Assembly: GCA_020635495.1 (NCBI GenBank)
Contig: JACJZQ010000004.1
Coordinates: forward strand, 62,001-126,000
DNA length: 64,000 nucleotides
Source: Flavobacteriales bacterium
GTDB taxonomy: Bacteria; Bacteroidota; Bacteroidia; UBA10329
Direction: 5' to 3'
Position 1 is the first letter of the stretch, and the number at the start of each line of letters is the position of its first letter. A program made the translations under genes and the position numbers. Below are positions 17,540 through 26,727 of this stretch, piece after piece. The notes under the pieces are model-generated. The model ran no database searches and was not told where the DNA came from. It was given only the letters and a program-made list of their open reading frames with translations.

Positions 17540-18574
17540 ATGAGTCAGCACGAACGGGAAATGCAGAAAGCGGTAAGATGGATGAAGTTGCGGTCTTTGA
17601 CCCTATTAGCCACGCCCCTGTTCCTGTTTTTTTCACTGCTTTTTTCTGAGCCCACCGTTCTTTTCGGATGGACTGAACCGATTACCGAAAAGGATGCTGG
17701 TACCGACAAGGAATACCCGCATCGTCAGCACGATTATATCAACATTGAGATAGACTCATCACTGGCATATGCTCCTTCCCTTATCAAGGCAGGACTTATA
17801 TATGACTTTACCGAGAACAAACTTGTTTGGGAGAAGAATTTGGAGGAACAGTTTCCTATTGCTTCTCTCACAAAAATGATGGTGGCCCTCATTGCCATGG
17901 AGCAGTTGAATGCCGGTAATGTCCATCTCGATCATGAAGTTGAGATCAGTCGCGAAGCAACATGGACCGGTGGTTCCAGAGTCTACCTCAAGGCGGGCCA
18001 GAAGATTTCGGTCGGTGATCTTTTAGAAGCCGCGATGATACGATCTGGAAATGATGCGGCCTATGCTTTGGCCGAATACATTGGTGGAACGGAAGAAGAG
18101 TTTGTTCAATTGATGAATGAAAAAGCGGAGAGTTTGGGGATGGAGAGCACGTGCTTTCATAACTCAACAGGTATGCCGCTGCGTTCGAATGAGGTTCCGG
18201 ACAATGAGTCTACGGCAGCAGACCTTCTACTGCTTGCACGCGAAATGGTCAAATACGAAGGCATCTTGGATGTAACCTCCAGAAGCACAGAACAGATACA
18301 AAACGCCAACGGAATTTACACCTACAGTAATAGGAATACTTTGGTGGAGAAGTACGATGAGATCGATGGTCTGAAGACCGGCTACACGAATGCCGCAAAG
18401 TATTGCGTTGTGGCGACTTCAAAAAGATGCGATCATCGCGTCATAACCATATTGCTGGGCGTTGAAACCAAGCGCCAACGTTACGACATTGCAGTGAACC
18501 TCTTCAATAATTACTATTCTACCATCGGATTGGGTAAACTTGGCGAGGAATTTGAGACTGCGAGTGCACGTTAA
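17540..18574 (+). CDS. D-alanyl-D-alanine carboxypeptidase (peptidase S11)
   Basis: This is a PBP5-type enzyme that trims the terminal D-Ala of peptidoglycan stem peptides in the periplasm. The three active-site motifs are SLTK (S109-K112, counted from 17540), SGN near residue 168 and KTG near 278. A hydrophobic segment at about 25-48 is a signal peptide or membrane anchor; I see no clear C-terminal amphipathic anchor. The frame is open from a TTG at 17519, but ATG 17540 is the likelier start. Confidence 0.9.
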   Translation: MSQHEREMQKAVRWMKLRSLTLLATPLFLFFSLLFSEPTVLFGWTEPITEKDAGTDKEYPHRQHDYINIEIDSSLAYAPSLIKAGLIYDFTENKLVWEKNLEEQFPIASLTKMMVALIAMEQLNAGNVHLDHEVEISREATWTGGSRVYLKAGQKISVGDLLEAAMIRSGNDAAYALAEYIGGTEEEFVQLMNEKAESLGMESTCFHNSTGMPLRSNEVPDNESTAADLLLLAREMVKYEGILDVTSRSTEQIQNANGIYTYSNRNTLVEKYDEIDGLKTGYTNAAKYCVVATSKRCDHRVITILLGVETKRQRYDIAVNLFNNYYSTIGLGKLGEEFETASAR

Positions 18575-18591
18575 ACTGTAATCAGACAATC

Positions 18592-19149
18592 ATGAGAATT
18601 ATTGCTTTGATGCTAATAGCATCCATTCCCTTTGTGGCTTCTGCCCAGAAAAACAAAGATGAGTTGAACTGGCCAGCCATGAAAATCGACTCAAAAACCA
18701 ACCTTATTACATACACCGAGGTCCCAGAAGTTCCGGGCACGAAAGACGAGCTCTATGATAGAGCCATGAAATGGGGAGGAGAATACTTCAAGAACTTCGC
18801 CGAGAAAATCCGTAAGCAGGACAAAGACTCTGGTGAGATGGAGATATTTAATCGTGTCCAGATATATGCTTATGATAAGAAGGGAGTGAAGACCACCAGC
18901 AGACAAGGATTGGCACAATACACGTTGACCATTCAGTTCAAAGATGGCCGGTACAAATACACAGTTACCGATTTGAATTTCAAAGCAACAAGCTACCAAC
19001 CGTTGGAGGCATGGCTAGATCGGGATGACCCGAACGCCACGAATCATTCGTATTATCTGACCGACATTGATGCGGACATTCAGGCAACGCTGAAAAGCCT
19101 GAAAGATGCCATGTATTCGGCCGGAGAAAAGTCTGGTGATGATTGGTGA
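18592..19149 (+). CDS. Exported DUF4468-like protein
   Basis: A signal peptide (MRIIALMLIASIPFVASAQ) precedes about 165 residues. The stretch ITYTEVPEVPGTKDELYDRAMKWGGEYF is typical of DUF4468, a TBP-like-fold family of exported Bacteroidota proteins with unknown role. It follows the carboxypeptidase by 17 bases and may share its transcript. Its TGA stop and the stop of the convergent amidohydrolase abut with no spacer. Confidence 0.75.
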   Translation: MRIIALMLIASIPFVASAQKNKDELNWPAMKIDSKTNLITYTEVPEVPGTKDELYDRAMKWGGEYFKNFAEKIRKQDKDSGEMEIFNRVQIYAYDKKGVKTTSRQGLAQYTLTIQFKDGRYKYTVTDLNFKATSYQPLEAWLDRDDPNATNHSYYLTDIDADIQATLKSLKDAMYSAGEKSGDDW

Positions 19150-20334
19150 TCAAACAATCCGCTGAACACTGATCTGGCTCAGATCGGTCGAGAGCGAATC
19201 AAGGTTTTTCAGAAGAACAACTCCAGGCAGTTTCCCTTTGCGGAAGCTGCCTTTTTCATTTTCCATTCCTAAAGCTTTTGCACCATTGATGGTCCCCATC
19301 TTTACCAGTTGTTGAACACCGAGGCTTTGATGATGCTCCTGAATCAGCTTCAGTTCATCGAACACGCTCAGTTGATGATTGCTTGCCAGACTGTCTGTTC
19401 CAACGCAGACCCTTGATTGCGTTTCCAACCACATTGGAACATTGGGAATCCGGTTTTCGATGTACATGTTGGCGTTGGGACACGCGCACCAAAAGAGGTT
19501 TTCATTCTGCTCGTTCGCCTCTTCAAATTCTTCCCGTCTTGTCATGGTGTTGTGAACCAGAATGGAGTTCACCTGCTTCGGCAATTGATTCAAATGATAA
19601 TTGAGAGAGCTTTTAAACTTAGGCTCAAAGCTTGAAAAATCCTCTCCGAACTTTTTAAACAGTTCGACCAATTCGCCTGAACCTGAGCGGAACATTTCAT
19701 TCTCGCTTTCGGTCTCCTGATTATGGATGCTGATGGTTCCTGGAAACTTAGCCTGCTGCTGTCTGATTCCATCAAACAACTCTTCACTTACAGAGTAAGG
19801 AGCATGCGGAACGACCGTGGCTGTCAATCCATTTTCCGTATAGGTTTTCGCAACGCGGATTCCTTCAGTAAGAACCGCTTGGGCTTTGGAAGAATCGAAC
19901 GAGAATACCTCTACAAACGAATGGTAGCGGAGGCGTGAATTCAACTTGCTTTCAAGCGTATCGGCCGTGTTGCAGATGTCGCCAACGGCCTCAATACCAT
20001 TGGCCCACATTTCTTCATCGGCCAAACGGATGGCCTCCATTTTTTGCTCCGCATTTTCATGTCTGCGCGAAACGATCTGCATAATGAACGAAGGCAATCC
20101 CGTTCTCTCCGGAACCAGACCCTTCATGTGAGATAGTTCGAGATGACAATGTGCATTGATGAATCCTGGACAGAGAGCTCCTTTGAACGTTTCTACTTTG
20201 CCGGAATCAGGCGCATTCTCATCGTTTTCCGTAAGGATATCGATGATCTTTCCTTGAGGCCCTACAACCAGAATTCCATTCGGAATGGGCTGTGTTTCAA
20301 TAGGAAAGATGAGGTCGGCACTGAGGAATCGCAT
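19150..20334 (-). CDS. Amidohydrolase family protein (deaminase-like)
   Basis: The metal-binding signature is clear: CPGFINAHCHLELSHMKG (about residues 50-67) gives the HxH pair, VPHAPYSVSEELF and ISIHNQETESENE supply later ligands, and GTDSLASNHQLSVFDE has the final aspartate. The pattern fits the cytosine/S-adenosylhomocysteine/aminofutalosine deaminase branch, but I cannot name the substrate. ATG at 20334 (MRFLSADLIFP) fits the family start better than the one at 20355. It is divergent from rlmN with only 23 bases between. Confidence 0.82.
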   Translation of the reverse strand: MRFLSADLIFPIETQPIPNGILVVGPQGKIIDILTENDENAPDSGKVETFKGALCPGFINAHCHLELSHMKGLVPERTGLPSFIMQIVSRRHENAEQKMEAIRLADEEMWANGIEAVGDICNTADTLESKLNSRLRYHSFVEVFSFDSSKAQAVLTEGIRVAKTYTENGLTATVVPHAPYSVSEELFDGIRQQQAKFPGTISIHNQETESENEMFRSGSGELVELFKKFGEDFSSFEPKFKSSLNYHLNQLPKQVNSILVHNTMTRREEFEEANEQNENLFWCACPNANMYIENRIPNVPMWLETQSRVCVGTDSLASNHQLSVFDELKLIQEHHQSLGVQQLVKMGTINGAKALGMENEKGSFRKGKLPGVVLLKNLDSLSTDLSQISVQRIV

Positions 20335-20344
20335 AATAAGCCTG

Positions 20345-20353
20345 TATCTTTGC
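20345..20353 (+). promoter_or_regulatory. -7 element (TATCTTTGC) four bases before rlmN ATG
   Basis: TATCTTTG is a perfect match to the TAnnTTTG element of the Bacteroidota primary sigma factor. Only CACCC (counting the C of the element) separates its last G from the rlmN ATG at 20358, so transcription would begin at or next to the start codon. Confidence 0.6.
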
Positions 20354-20357
20354 ACCC

Positions 20358-21401
20358 ATGGCCGAAAAACGAGACATAAGAGCGCTGAGTTTGGATGAAA
20401 TTAGTTCATTTTTCATCGCAAATGGCGAGAAGGCGTTTCGTGCCAAACAGGTTAATGAATGGCTTTGGAAAAGAGCTGCACATTCGTTTGATGAAATGAC
20501 CAATCTCTCTAAATCTACGAGAGAGTTGTTGGAGGAGAATTTTGTGATCAATGCGGTTGCAGTCGATGAGTTTCAGAAGAGCGAAGACAAGACCATCAAG
20601 AGTTCGTTCAAGACAGTAGATGGGAAGTTTGTAGAGGGGGTTTTGATTCCAACGGCTTCGCGGATGACAGCCTGCATTTCGTCTCAGGTTGGTTGTAGTT
20701 TGAGTTGTAAATTCTGCGCAACGGGCCGATTGGACCGACTACGTAATCTGAATGCTGATGAGATCTTTGACCAAGTGGTTCACATCTCGCGCCAAGCTGA
20801 AACTGAGTACGGGATTCCACTTAGCAACATTGTCTATATGGGCATGGGCGAACCATTGCTGAATTACAAGAATGTCTTAGAAAGCATTGAACGGATCACC
20901 GACCCGAATGGATTGGGAATGTCGCCAAAGCGAATTACAGTTTCAACGGCCGGAATTGCCAAGATGATCCACAAGTTGGCAGACGATAAGGTCAAGTTCA
21001 ATTTGGCACTTTCGCTGCACGCTGCCAATGAGAAGAAGCGCGATTACATTATGCCGATCAACGAGTCTAACAACTTGGAGATACTGGCTAAGGAAATGCG
21101 CTATTTCTACGACCAAACGGGTACGCGCCCAACGTTGGAGTACATCATTTTCAAGGATTTCAACGACTCACTGGAAGACGCCAAAGAATTGGCAGATTTC
21201 TGCAAGCATTTCCCAACCAAGATCAATATCATTGAATACAACCCGATTGATGGTGGCGAATTCAAGAAGGCTGACATTGCCAAGACAGACAAGTTCAAGT
21301 CGTTCCTTGAAGAGCGGAACTTGATCGTGAATATCAGACGAAGCCGCGGAAAGGACATTGATGCTGCTTGCGGGCAATTGGCGAACAAATTGTCTGCCTA
21401 A
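20358..21401 (+). CDS. rlmN: 23S rRNA (adenine-2503)-C2 methyltransferase RlmN
   Basis: RlmN is a radical SAM enzyme that methylates A2503 of 23S rRNA and A37 of some tRNAs. The iron-sulfur cluster cysteines are C113, C117 and C120 in CSLSCKFCATG; MGMGEPLLNY and the C-terminal AACGQL cysteine (methyl carrier) are present. Length 347 is typical. Its promoter appears to give a leaderless message. Confidence 0.97.
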   Translation: MAEKRDIRALSLDEISSFFIANGEKAFRAKQVNEWLWKRAAHSFDEMTNLSKSTRELLEENFVINAVAVDEFQKSEDKTIKSSFKTVDGKFVEGVLIPTASRMTACISSQVGCSLSCKFCATGRLDRLRNLNADEIFDQVVHISRQAETEYGIPLSNIVYMGMGEPLLNYKNVLESIERITDPNGLGMSPKRITVSTAGIAKMIHKLADDKVKFNLALSLHAANEKKRDYIMPINESNNLEILAKEMRYFYDQTGTRPTLEYIIFKDFNDSLEDAKELADFCKHFPTKINIIEYNPIDGGEFKKADIAKTDKFKSFLEERNLIVNIRRSRGKDIDAACGQLANKLSA

Positions 21402-21414
21402 CAGCTTGTTTATC

Positions 21415-21422
21415 TACATTCG
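21415..21422 (+). promoter_or_regulatory. -7 element (TACATTCG) before polyprenyl synthase
   Basis: TACATTCGC ends just before the TTG start codon at 21429 (six bases after the element). A TTG at 21390 could be a loose -33 element, with 22 bases between. Confidence 0.45.
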
Positions 21423-21428
21423 CAGGCG

Positions 21429-22403
21429 TTGGCATCTCTCAACGAAATAAAGCAGCCCATCCGTTTGGAGATGGAGGAGTTTGAAGGGCGATTCCGGTCT
21501 TCAATGCGAAGCGAAGTGGCGCTCTTGGATAAGATCACCCATTACATCGTTAAGCGCAAGGGTAAGCAGATGCGACCCATGTTCGTTTTTCTCACGGCTA
21601 AAATGTTGGAAGACACCAACGACATGACCTACCGTGCGGCAACGCTGATAGAGTTGCTCCACACGGCCACGTTGGTGCATGATGACGTGGTTGACGATGC
21701 CCAGAAACGCAGAGGTTTTTTCAGCATCAATGCGCTTTGGAAGAACAAAGTGGCCGTTTTGGTGGGCGATTATCTTCTCAGTCGTGGTCTGCTGCTTTCA
21801 GTAAAGCATAAGGATTACCGCTTACTCGAGATAACGTCCAATTCGGTGCGAGAGATGAGTGAAGGGGAGCTTCTTCAAATGGAAAAAGCTCGAAAACTGG
21901 ACATAACGGAGGAGATTTACTTCAACATTATCCGACAGAAAACCGCATCGCTTATTGCCAGCTGTTGCGCGTCTGGTGCAGCCAGTGTTTCCGAAGATGA
22001 TGCGCTGGTAGAAAAGATGCGTCTGTTTGGAGAAACGGTTGGAATTGCATTCCAGATACGCGATGATCTTTTCGATTACGGAACCGACCAAAGCATCGGT
22101 AAACCAACGGGCATCGATATCAAGGAAAAGAAGATGACACTGCCGTTGATCTATGCACTGAACAACTCAGACCGCTCAGAAAAACGCTTCATCATCAACA
22201 CCATTAAGAATCACAACACGGACGAGAAACGTGTTGCCGAAGTGATTGAATTGGTGAAGAAGAAAGGCGGAATCGATTACACCGTCCACCGAATGAACGA
22301 GTACCGCGACCGAGCCTTGGAAATGCTTTCAGAATTCCCGGAAAACTCAGCTCGAAAGTCACTTACCGAACTGGTCAATTTTGTAATCGATCGGACGAAG
22401 TGA
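21429..22403 (+). CDS. Polyprenyl diphosphate synthase (long chain)
   Basis: This trans-prenyltransferase extends farnesyl or geranylgeranyl diphosphate with IPP, probably for the menaquinone side chain. Both aspartate-rich motifs are seen: HDDVVDDA near residues 83-90 and RDDLFDYGTD near 211-220. The frame starts with TTG at 21429; no ATG fits before the conserved IKQPIRLEMEEFE. The product length (octaprenyl or other) cannot be read from sequence by eye. Confidence 0.9.
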   Translation: MASLNEIKQPIRLEMEEFEGRFRSSMRSEVALLDKITHYIVKRKGKQMRPMFVFLTAKMLEDTNDMTYRAATLIELLHTATLVHDDVVDDAQKRRGFFSINALWKNKVAVLVGDYLLSRGLLLSVKHKDYRLLEITSNSVREMSEGELLQMEKARKLDITEEIYFNIIRQKTASLIASCCASGAASVSEDDALVEKMRLFGETVGIAFQIRDDLFDYGTDQSIGKPTGIDIKEKKMTLPLIYALNNSDRSEKRFIINTIKNHNTDEKRVAEVIELVKKKGGIDYTVHRMNEYRDRALEMLSEFPENSARKSLTELVNFVIDRTK

Positions 22404-22415
22404 TTGCTGAAAACT

Positions 22416-22625
22416 CTATTCAGCTAGTTTCTTACCGCACCAAGGACAGTAATGGATTTGAATTCCAGAGGTTCCCCCATCGTGAATTATGATTACATGT
22501 TCCTTTGATTCATTGTGATAATCAATTAAGACATCTGGGCACTCAAAAATATTTTCGTGAATATCACAATGTAGTGTTGAGTGATACTCCATGGATTCAC
22601 AACAGGAGTTTATTTCTTTCCTCAT
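22416..22625 (-). CDS. Small cysteine-rich zinc-ribbon-like protein
   Basis: The 69-residue protein has CC at residues 8-9, two further cysteines in HCDIHENIFECPD, and a C-terminal CPWCGKKL knuckle, so it probably binds zinc. The layout resembles the small DUF6980-like family (CC...FxCPDxLIxY...IIIHDGG...YCPWCGKKL). No function is known to me. It is AT-rich compared with its neighbours and lies six bases upstream of the GatB/YqeY gene's stop on the same strand. Confidence 0.7.
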   Translation of the reverse strand: MRKEINSCCESMEYHSTLHCDIHENIFECPDVLIDYHNESKEHVIIIHDGGTSGIQIHYCPWCGKKLAE

Positions 22626-22631
22626 TTCTAT

Positions 22632-23078
22632 TTATGAAAGCAATCCCTTCACAACCGTAGAAATCGTTTTACCATCTGCTTTTCCAGCCAATTCTTGAGA
22701 AGCTGCGCCCATCACTTTTCCCATGTCTTGCATGCCTGATGCACCAACACGGTCGATAATTGCTTGGATGATCGGCTTCAACTCATCTTCAGTAAGTTGT
22801 TTTGGCAGGTATCTTTCGATGATGGCTGCTTCGGCCAATTCGGCTTCTGCAAGGTCTTCGCGCCCTTGATTTTTATAGAGTTCGGCACTTTCCTTTCGCT
22901 GCTTCACCAGCTTCTGCAACATCTTAATTCCAGCCTCATCAGAAGTTTCACCACCACCTTTTTCCGTGGCCGCCAAAAGCAATTGAGATTTAATGGCACG
23001 TAAAGCTGTAAGCGTAGTTGTGTCTTTGGCCTTCATGGCCGTTTTCAGGTCGTTATTTATCTGGTCGGTTAAGCTCAT
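22632..23078 (-). CDS. GatB/YqeY domain protein
   Basis: The 148-residue protein is a stand-alone YqeY domain: MSLTDQINNDLKTAMKAKDTTTLTALRAIKSQLLLA at the start, ERYLPKQLTEDEL in the middle, and the GKVMGAASQELAGKADGKTIS glycine-rich C-terminus. The domain also occurs in GatB, where it contacts tRNA; the free protein's role is unclear. Confidence 0.93.
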   Translation of the reverse strand: MSLTDQINNDLKTAMKAKDTTTLTALRAIKSQLLLAATEKGGGETSDEAGIKMLQKLVKQRKESAELYKNQGREDLAEAELAEAAIIERYLPKQLTEDELKPIIQAIIDRVGASGMQDMGKVMGAASQELAGKADGKTISTVVKGLLS

Positions 23079-23108
23079 ATCTAATGTCTGTTATCTAGTG
23101 TCTGAATT

Positions 23109-23774
23109 CTAATTCTCAAAGCTACCAACAATCTTGGCAAGGGTTGGTTTGTCCATCACGTGTTTTCCATGGAATGTCCAAGAGCGGATATCCATGCCGG
23201 TCTTTTTCATTTCCTGCAGTTTTTCATTCATGTCCACGTCTTTCAGAAATTGGTCTTCATCTCCATAAGCGTAGTGTAGTGAAAGTCCATCAAAGATCTC
23301 AGGCTTTTCTGAAGCATTGATATCATGCGGAAAAGACCCTGCCCACATGACCAGATGTTCTGGTCTGAAGTTGTTGTTCACCATCCAACGGATAGCCGTT
23401 GCTGTTCCTTGCGAAAATCCTAGCACTATCAGGTTGTATTTCTCAGAATTCGGGTCAACTCCCGCATCTTCTAAAACGCGGTTGATGTAGTTTGATTGGT
23501 CGATGATCTCTTGCTCCCGATCATCCTTGGTCATCCAACTGGCACCAACCCGACCTGTAAGCCCATCAACATAGAACCTTGAGAGACCCTCAACTGCGAT
23601 GACACAGTTCTCGTTTTCGTCCAATTCTTCGAAGTGTTTTATGAAGTATTCTGCCAGCTGTCCATATCCATGAAAGACAATCCAAACATTTTTTGTCAGC
23701 GGCTGTACAGAATTCAGCCTGAAATAGCGGCCAGTTCTGGGAACTTCGATGAATGACTTTTCGGCTTGTGACAT
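23109..23774 (-). CDS. Alpha/beta-hydrolase (phospholipase/carboxylesterase family)
   Basis: The fold is an alpha/beta hydrolase with oxyanion segment VWIVFHGYGQLAEYF, nucleophile elbow GFSQGTA and C-terminal FHGKHVM for the catalytic histidine. This fits the PF02230 carboxylesterase/lysophospholipase group; the substrate is unknown. The open frame reaches 23897, but the start giving MSQAEKSFIEVP at 23774 fits the family. It is divergent from the next gene over about 110 bases that contain the palindrome ACGTGTAACACGT. Confidence 0.82.
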   Translation of the reverse strand: MSQAEKSFIEVPRTGRYFRLNSVQPLTKNVWIVFHGYGQLAEYFIKHFEELDENENCVIAVEGLSRFYVDGLTGRVGASWMTKDDREQEIIDQSNYINRVLEDAGVDPNSEKYNLIVLGFSQGTATAIRWMVNNNFRPEHLVMWAGSFPHDINASEKPEIFDGLSLHYAYGDEDQFLKDVDMNEKLQEMKKTGMDIRSWTFHGKHVMDKPTLAKIVGSFEN

Positions 23775-23885
23775 ATAATAAAGTGTTTGTCGGGCAAATA
23801 TCCCTATTCGTCTAATACTACGTGTAACACGTAACGTTAAGCGTAGTTTAATCGTTAGGTAATTGACCTTTACAAAACCTACCCA

Positions 23886-25616
23886 TTGAAACACCAAAAG
23901 TATGTGATTGCATTGCTCGTAGCCCTATTGTTTGGGGCTCGGTCTTTTGGGCAATGTCTCTCACTTCCTGGTGCTTTTGATCAAAAGCTGGAATCTTCCG
24001 ATAGGATTTTTGAAGGCAAGGTCATTGCTCAGCAATCATTCTTCGGTAACGATGGCAATATCTACACCTCCAATCAGGTTGAGGTTTACCGAGCCCTTAA
24101 AGGTGATGTGGGTTTCGAATCATCGGTTATCACCGAAGGAGGAATTGTGGGAGACCTGATGCAGATGGTCACTCCTAGCGTTACGCTGAAAGTAGGAGAC
24201 TACGGGGTTTTTACGGTTTCCGAAGAAACGACTACCGAGTTCATTCAAATTGATGAAGTGTCTGGTTCTGTCTATGGCAATCATCGGTTCTCTCATCGCG
24301 AAGCGTTATACGAGAACATTGCAAGGCACACGGGTTCCAATGCAATTGAACTGAGAAGGGTGTCTCCAAATGCGTTTCAGAGCTCTGAACAAAATGACAG
24401 AGCAACGCCTAGCATTTCCAACGCATCGCCTTCTTTGGTAACGGCCGGGACTCAGACCATTCTATCCATACAGGGCAGCGGTTTTGGAGATGAACAAGGA
24501 GATGGACATGTAGCATTCAGCAATGCAGACGATGGTGGCCAAAGTTTTGTGGCGCTGCAGCCCGGACCTCACTATCTGAGTTGGTCAGATTCTGAGATTC
24601 AGCTTTACGTGCCGTCAGCAACCTTGTACAACTCTACCGTGGCCGGTACGGGGCAGGTTCAGGTAAGGAATGGTCAAGGTCTTACTGGGTTAAGTGATCA
24701 AGAAGTAACTGTGAGGTACGCCAAGAGCGAGGTGGTTTATAATCAGAACCTCAATACAACTGCGTTGGTGGGAATGCAAGATGGTGGGTATGCGTTCAGT
24801 ATCAATCAACAACTCAACGCTTTTCTGGGTGGTGACGAATTGGTAAGAAAGTCGTTTGAGAAATGGGCTTGTAATACTGGTGTGAATTTCATGCTGACTG
24901 AAAACGTGGTTCCGATTGCTAATTGGGCACATGATGAGATCAATCTGATCGGTCTGTCCACACCAGGCCAACTTCCGAGCTATCTGCTCGGAAAAACCAT
25001 TACCACATTCTCAGGTTGTGGAACACCAAACGGTTTACAATGGAACCTGGTTGAAGTTGATGTGCTTTTGAACGGTGATAAAAACTGGAGGGTTGGCGAA
25101 GGCGTTCCCATGCAAGGTCAGTTCGATCTGGAAACATCAGTACTTCACGAATTGGGTCATGCTCAGTTACTTCAGCACAACAATAATCCAGAATCTCCAA
25201 TGTATTTTGAGTTGACGGAGGGAGCAAGCCGAAGACACTTGGATCAGGCAACAGACATTGACGGAGGCGTTTACATTGCACACGAGTCAGCCAATGCAAC
25301 ACACACTTGCGGAGATGAGGTGCACCAACTGTATGATGACACCAACTGCAATCTCAGCCTCATCAATGGCATTGAAGAAGAAGAGGTTGAGTTCTCGGTA
25401 TATCCGAATCCGTTCCGTAATGAGTTGAATATTGTGCTGGATTCTGGTAATTCTGGCACCGTTTCCATTCTCGACTCTCAGGGTAAACTGCTCAGATCAG
25501 AAATCCTCAGACGAACGAATACAATCGTGAGAACAGATAAGTTGCCGTCTGGTATATATCTGTTGGTCATCACTACAGAACAAGGACGCTTCAGCCAAAA
25601 ATTGGTCAAAAACTGA
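23886..25616 (+). CDS. Secreted metzincin-like protein with IPT/TIG and T9SS domains
   Basis: From a TTG start the product has a signal peptide (MKHQKYVIALLVALLFGARSFG), an N-terminal domain, an IPT/TIG-like Ig section near residues 175-280 (SPSLVTAGTQTILSIQGSGFG), then a zinc protease motif HELGHAQLLQH with H421, E422, H425 and H431 (HExxHxxxxxH), and a T9SS C-terminal domain with VYPNPFRNELNIVL. It is probably a secreted or surface matrixin-like protease. The usual glycine of HExxHxxGxxH is replaced, so activity is uncertain. Confidence 0.8.
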   Translation: MKHQKYVIALLVALLFGARSFGQCLSLPGAFDQKLESSDRIFEGKVIAQQSFFGNDGNIYTSNQVEVYRALKGDVGFESSVITEGGIVGDLMQMVTPSVTLKVGDYGVFTVSEETTTEFIQIDEVSGSVYGNHRFSHREALYENIARHTGSNAIELRRVSPNAFQSSEQNDRATPSISNASPSLVTAGTQTILSIQGSGFGDEQGDGHVAFSNADDGGQSFVALQPGPHYLSWSDSEIQLYVPSATLYNSTVAGTGQVQVRNGQGLTGLSDQEVTVRYAKSEVVYNQNLNTTALVGMQDGGYAFSINQQLNAFLGGDELVRKSFEKWACNTGVNFMLTENVVPIANWAHDEINLIGLSTPGQLPSYLLGKTITTFSGCGTPNGLQWNLVEVDVLLNGDKNWRVGEGVPMQGQFDLETSVLHELGHAQLLQHNNNPESPMYFELTEGASRRHLDQATDIDGGVYIAHESANATHTCGDEVHQLYDDTNCNLSLINGIEEEEVEFSVYPNPFRNELNIVLDSGNSGTVSILDSQGKLLRSEILRRTNTIVRTDKLPSGIYLLVITTEQGRFSQKLVKN

Positions 25617-25628
25617 TTCCTTTACTGC

Positions 25629-26267
25629 ATGAATGCAGCAATTTCAGGAGCCACGGGTTTTATCGGCAACCATCTTATTGATTTACTGAAGAACGATAGT
25701 GCGTTTGATAGCGTTGATGTTCTATCGCGCAAGCAGCTTGATCTTCCAGAGAAATTCAATGTGCTGGTAAATTCAGATATCGGTGCGCAGAAGTTGAAGA
25801 ATGTTGATGTAGCATTTTGTGCGCTAGGAACTACCATCAAAACGGCAGGTTCTCAAGAAGCATTCTACCATGTTGATCACGATCTGGTCGTGGCATTTGC
25901 CAACAACGCCAAAGAGGCAGGAGCCAAAACCTTTGTGCTGGTTTCGTCAGTAGGTGCTACGCCAAAAACCTCCAATTTCTACCTGAGAGTAAAAGGAGAA
26001 ACGGAACGCGACCTTCAGGAAATTGGTTTTGAATCGCTGATCATTCTGCGCCCGTCCATGCTAATGGGAGAGCGTAAAGAATTCCGTTTTGGTGAACTGA
26101 TCGGAAAAGGAGTGATGACCGTATTCAATCCTTTGATTAAAGGTGGCCTTTCAAAATACCGAGGTATTCATGGTAAAACCGTTGCTAAAGCCATGCTCAA
26201 ATTGGGCAAAGAAAACCTACTTGGCGTACACGTTTTAGAAGGCGATGATCTTCATGCCTTCTCTTGA
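25629..26267 (+). CDS. NAD(P)H-binding oxidoreductase (HTATIP2-like)
   Basis: The N-terminus AISGATGFIGNHLIDLL is a Rossmann nucleotide-binding loop; FVLVSSVGA with a later YLRVKGETE is the atypical SDR pattern of the HTATIP2/YbjT-type proteins. Length 212 is typical. The substrate is unknown. Its 3' end overlaps the convergent DUF983 gene by 16 bases. Confidence 0.82.
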   Translation: MNAAISGATGFIGNHLIDLLKNDSAFDSVDVLSRKQLDLPEKFNVLVNSDIGAQKLKNVDVAFCALGTTIKTAGSQEAFYHVDHDLVVAFANNAKEAGAKTFVLVSSVGATPKTSNFYLRVKGETERDLQEIGFESLIILRPSMLMGERKEFRFGELIGKGVMTVFNPLIKGGLSKYRGIHGKTVAKAMLKLGKENLLGVHVLEGDDLHAFS

Positions 26268-26635
26268 GTCTGTTCCTTATCGGGCCTAATGTAGATGTGC
26301 GCCCAAATTGATCTGGATAGTCTGAATATGGGAGGAAATAGAATGATCATGGTACTGAAATTCAGTGCCAAGTACCATTTAATGTCGAAATGCCACAGTA
26401 CGATCATGGCCACAAAAATCGCTACACTCAAGGCAATGGTCAGCGCATAACTTATGTACATCGCTCCGTAGTAAAACCCTGGCTCAATCCAATATTTCTG
26501 ACCGCAATTCGGACAGTTGTCGGGCATTTTATCAATGTTGCTGAAATTGTACGGGTTCTTGGTCAGGAATAGATCTCCTTGGCGGCATCGGGGACACTTA
26601 TTCTGGAAAACGCTACTGAGAATACCGGTTTTCAT
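26252..26635 (-). CDS. DUF983 membrane protein
   Basis: The 127-residue protein has a zinc-ribbon N-terminus (NKCPRCRQGDLF and CPNCGQKYWIEPGFYYGAMYISYA) followed by two membrane segments, the DUF983 pattern. Its function is unknown; relatives often lie near cytochrome oxidase genes, but not here. Confidence 0.88.
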   Translation of the reverse strand: MKTGILSSVFQNKCPRCRQGDLFLTKNPYNFSNIDKMPDNCPNCGQKYWIEPGFYYGAMYISYALTIALSVAIFVAMIVLWHFDIKWYLALNFSTMIILFPPIFRLSRSIWAHIYIRPDKEQTQEKA

Positions 26636-26715
26636 GGAAATGATTTAGAACGCAAAAGAACAGATTCCATGATATTTCCATTGCAACATTGGTTACTTAA
26701 GCCAATTCAATTCCG

Positions 26716-26724
26716 CACTTTTGC
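26716..26724 (+). promoter_or_regulatory. -7 element (CACTTTTGC) three bases before ABC-F ATG
   Basis: CACTTTTG has one mismatch to TAnnTTTG. The string ACTTTTGCGGCATG is identical to that before purK on the other strand at 59339-59352, with three bases between the element and ATG, which predicts a leaderless transcript. Confidence 0.5.
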
Positions 26725-26727
26725 GGC

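Noticed and set aside
23800..23880. Palindrome ACGTGTAACACGT as an operator for the divergent genes
   Set aside because: It is short, single-copy and has no regulator nearby, so I could not support a function.
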